Shown: piece after piece, positions 62,071-64,000 of the stretch | Numbering within the stretch: the stretch's first letter is position 1 | How the letters are laid out: every line of letters starts with the position of its first letter | Program-made: the position numbers and the translations under genes | The notes under the pieces: generated by a model | Told to the model about the DNA's origin: nothing | Databases searched by the model: none | The model's input: only the letters and a program-made list of their open reading frames with translations | Assembly: GCF_029761915.1 (NCBI RefSeq) | Contig: NZ_CP121695.1 | Span: 930,001-994,000 of the forward strand | DNA length: 64,000 nucleotides | From: Bradyrhizobium sp. CB1650 | GTDB taxonomy: Bacteria; Pseudomonadota; Alphaproteobacteria; Rhizobiales; Xanthobacteraceae | Direction of reading: 5' to 3'

Positions 62071-63248
62071 TGTGCGCGACGCACGCCGAGTTATTGCGGC
62101 TTTCTACGGCAATGCTATTTTCTAAGAAATTCAGCACACAAGACGCTACGAATTTCATCGACTTCGATGCTGCCCCCTACTGCGCCGATCTAACTTCGAA
62201 GGAACGCTCAATTGCTGAACTCGTATTAAGAAAGTGCGTCTGCTTTCTCCGCGGAACTCCGACCGAGTGGAAGGATGCGCATTTGCCCTCCCAATACAAT
62301 CGGAGGGCGATGGCGCTCGGTTATCTCGAAGGCACACGGAATCCCAAGCGTCTCTCTCAGCAACGGCTCAGGGGAGAGTTTAGCGAGTTGTACAGTCCCG
62401 AATTCCTGGCCAAGATTGGCTGCAATTGTGCACCCAACTCGACATGGATCACTGAGATATTTCGGGTCTCAAGCAAGAATCACTTCCACCCGCTATTCCA
62501 CGCGTTGATCCAGGTGTTCCTGGAAGACAAGTGCGCAAGCCGTCGGTCTGATTCTGTCCAGATAAATGAGTCCGGCGAATGGAAATGCCCTAATCGTTAC
62601 GCTCGGCACGACGCAGAGTTTCGCCTTCCAGTAGTGTGCAACCGTTGGTGCAAAGGCCGTAGATACTTTTCGGCGAGATGTCCCTGTGGCTACGGTTTTA
62701 CCTTTAGGCATGGAAGCTCAGGCGATCCGATTCTTCCGGAGATAACGCACGTTTTTGCTTGGGGGCCGTGCTTTGAGCGGGAGGCAAATAGACTTAAAGA
62801 CGACGAGGGACTTTCACCTCAAGAGATCTCTTGCACGATGGATGTTTGCTACGAAGTGGTAGTTCGGCTCCTTCAACGGAAGAAGAACAAGTTTGAGTAC
62901 TCCGAGCGGGAAATCCATGCCTGGAGGAGCAAGTGGCTAAAGAGCAGGTCAAATATCTTGTACTTACGGTTGCTCCGCAATGATCGTACTTGGCTCGCGG
63001 CGCAGGAAAAGAAAGTGAGCCGTGGGGGGCAGGGGGGCAAAAAGAATTGGGCTGCCCTCGATAGGACTTACGCGCCGCTGCTTCGGTCGGCTGTAGAAAG
63101 GCTCAAGGCGAAATACCCGAGGCGGCGCGTAAGCTATCTCGCGGTTGAGGTGGAGAGCGGCATTAAATCACTAAAAGTCAAGGCGTGCAGACTTCCCATT
63201 TGTTCGAAAATCTTATCCAAGGTTATCGAACCGGGCCGACGTGCGTAA
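62070..63248 (+). pseudogene. TnsD/TniQ-like target selector lacking its N-terminus
   Basis: A 392-residue frame from GTG 62070. It begins inside the protein at CATHAELLRLSTAML and continues with YSPEFLAKIGCNCAPNSTWI, NHFHPLFHALIQVFLEDK (the FHPLxHxLL block typical of TnsD), a Cys/His zinc region (CPNRYARHDAEF...CNRWCKGRRYFSARCPCGYG) and a C-terminal WAALDRTYAPLLRSAVERLK helix-turn-helix. The N-terminal TniQ domain that contacts TnsC is missing. GC content is visibly lower than in neighbours. Confidence 0.6.
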
Positions 63249-63390
63249 AAACTATTTGTCTTGAGAAATGGCTCGAGTTCAGATAGCTTTGCTCGCTTGC
63301 AAAGACTTTCAGCATCCTGGGATTCGACGCTATCACGTAAATTGCTGGCGTTTGTACCGGATTGAGCAAAAACTATATTGTCCCTTGATA
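63247..63390. mobile_element. End of a Tn7-like element with two TnsB-site-like repeats
   Basis: AAAAACTAT-TTGTC-TTGA (63247-63264) and AAAAACTATATTGTCCCTTGA (63368-63388) are direct repeats. On the minus strand they read GACAAATAGTTTTT and GACAATATAGTTTTT, very similar to the GACAAAATAGTT core of TnsB sites in Tn7. The outer repeat lies about 8 bp from the point where radC homology resumes (63391), as in Tn7 ends. The expected terminal TGT appears as TAT. Confidence 0.6.
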
Positions 63391-63782
63391 GCCATGCTGG
63401 AGCGGCAATAGTCGATCACCTCGTTCCAGGACGACAGCGCGTTGCGGCTCTTGACCTCGCCCTTGGTCACGCGGCTCGCGGCGGCGGCGATCAATTTGAG
63501 CTGGTTGATTGCGGATTCGCCTACGCCCTCGACCTCGCGCAGCCGTGCGACGGGCGCATGAACGACCTCGGCAAACGAGCCGAAAATCCTGATCAGCGTC
63601 TTCGCGAGTGGCTTGGTGTCGCGCCGCGGCAGCGCCGGGAACAGCGCCATCTCCAGGAGTTCGTAGTCGCTCAGCGCGTCGGGACCTGCGCTGTAGAAGC
63701 GCTCGCGCAGCCGCTCGCGATGGCCGTGATAGTGCGGCGTGTCCTCAGCCTTGGTGTTGCCGGGGTCGGATTTGGCGGGCAT
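63333..63782 (-). pseudogene. radC: radC interrupted by the Tn7-like element
   Basis: From ATG 63782 the frame gives the RadC N-terminal region: HYHGHRERLRERFYSAGPDA, LSDYELLEMALFPALPRRDT and a helix-hairpin-helix-like LREVEGVGESAINQLKLIAA. Homology runs to VIDYCRSSMA (63391), exactly where the transposon-like end begins; the last residues to the stop at 63333 are foreign. The JAB-like catalytic domain of RadC is lost and its other part is not in the window. Confidence 0.9.
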
Positions 63783-63842
63783 CGCGCGCCAGCATCGCCG
63801 CGGGTCACGTCTTTTGCAACCGTCAATTGCGATTGCGCTGCG

Positions 63843-64000
63843 TTAGCGGCCCGGCTTCAACCCCGGCACCAGCGCGGCGAGCCGGTCCTTGATCGGGCGC
63901 CCGAACATCGATCCGCCCCTGCCTGACGGCGGGGGACCCGGCGGAGGTCCGCGGCGCCCGACGGTCGCGTCAGTGCGTCGGTCGACGCCGAGCGTCAGCG
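63843..64000 (-). CDS. C-terminal part of an unidentified protein cut by the window edge
   Basis: A minus-strand frame is open from the right edge to TAA at 63843-63845. It reads through a Gly/Pro/Arg-rich stretch (RRGPPPGPPPSGRGG) to SMFGRPIKDRLAALVPGLKP then GR. Located 60 bp upstream of radC in the same direction, so probably chromosomal flank. Family not recognised. Confidence 0.4.
   Translation of the reverse strand, partial: LTLGVDRRTDATVGRRGPPPGPPPSGRGGSMFGRPIKDRLAALVPGLKPGR

Overview
The window looks like a horizontally acquired, repeatedly remodelled accessory region of a Bradyrhizobium-type alphaproteobacterium (Nitrobacteraceae). The signs are high GC, many small lineage-type families (CsbD, DUF2934, DUF3551, PRC-barrel), a short SoxCD-like pair, Ku, and many gene fragments and IS scars. 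The genus assignment is inferred from gene style; there is no rRNA or core marker here.

Left part (1-11166): a defence-type island. A minus-strand set (a gene cut by the window edge, a RecB-like nuclease/SF1 helicase fusion, a WYL regulator) diverges from a compact plus-strand ubiquitin-like cassette: His-rich Ub-like/E2 fusion, JAB peptidase/E1 fusion, and a Cys-rich DUF6527-like protein, each overlapping the next by 4 bp. An SbcD/SbcC-like nuclease-ATPase pair follows.

Middle part (11167-44160): a patchwork of remnants (treS, fdhD, IS21 istB, a serine recombinase, a histidine kinase, a Ku C-terminus) between intact stress or housekeeping genes: CsbD, DedA, a Rieske fusion, an S41 peptidase, a GNAT, a beta-propeller lactonase-like protein, PRC-barrel and SoxCD-like proteins. 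Three large paralogous SAM / class III cyclase / P-loop ATPase / TPR proteins lie within 18 kb, plus the stub of a fourth cyclase. Several very small membrane-protein ORFs and two copies of a roughly 135-bp structured repeat also occur here.

Right-centre (44500-57413): a tRNA-like sequence, Ku, then a complete arsenic island. It holds arsR/aioBA (arsenite oxidation), arsR-arsC-aqpS-arsC-arsH (arsenate reduction, aquaglyceroporin efflux, ArsH), and arsR-flavoprotein-MFS-MFS. All three ArsR proteins carry C-terminal Cys clusters, and each unit has a nearby palindromic operator candidate.

Right edge (57543-64000): an out-of-frame RecB/UvrD chimera, an orphan ribbon-helix-helix gene with operator-like repeats, and the decayed transposition module of a Tn7-like element (tnsA-like gene, tnsB tail, tnsC head, tnsD tail). 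It ends in two Tn7-like TnsB-site sequences that interrupt radC. The missing half of radC is not in the window, so much or all of the window may be inside one radC-inserted island.
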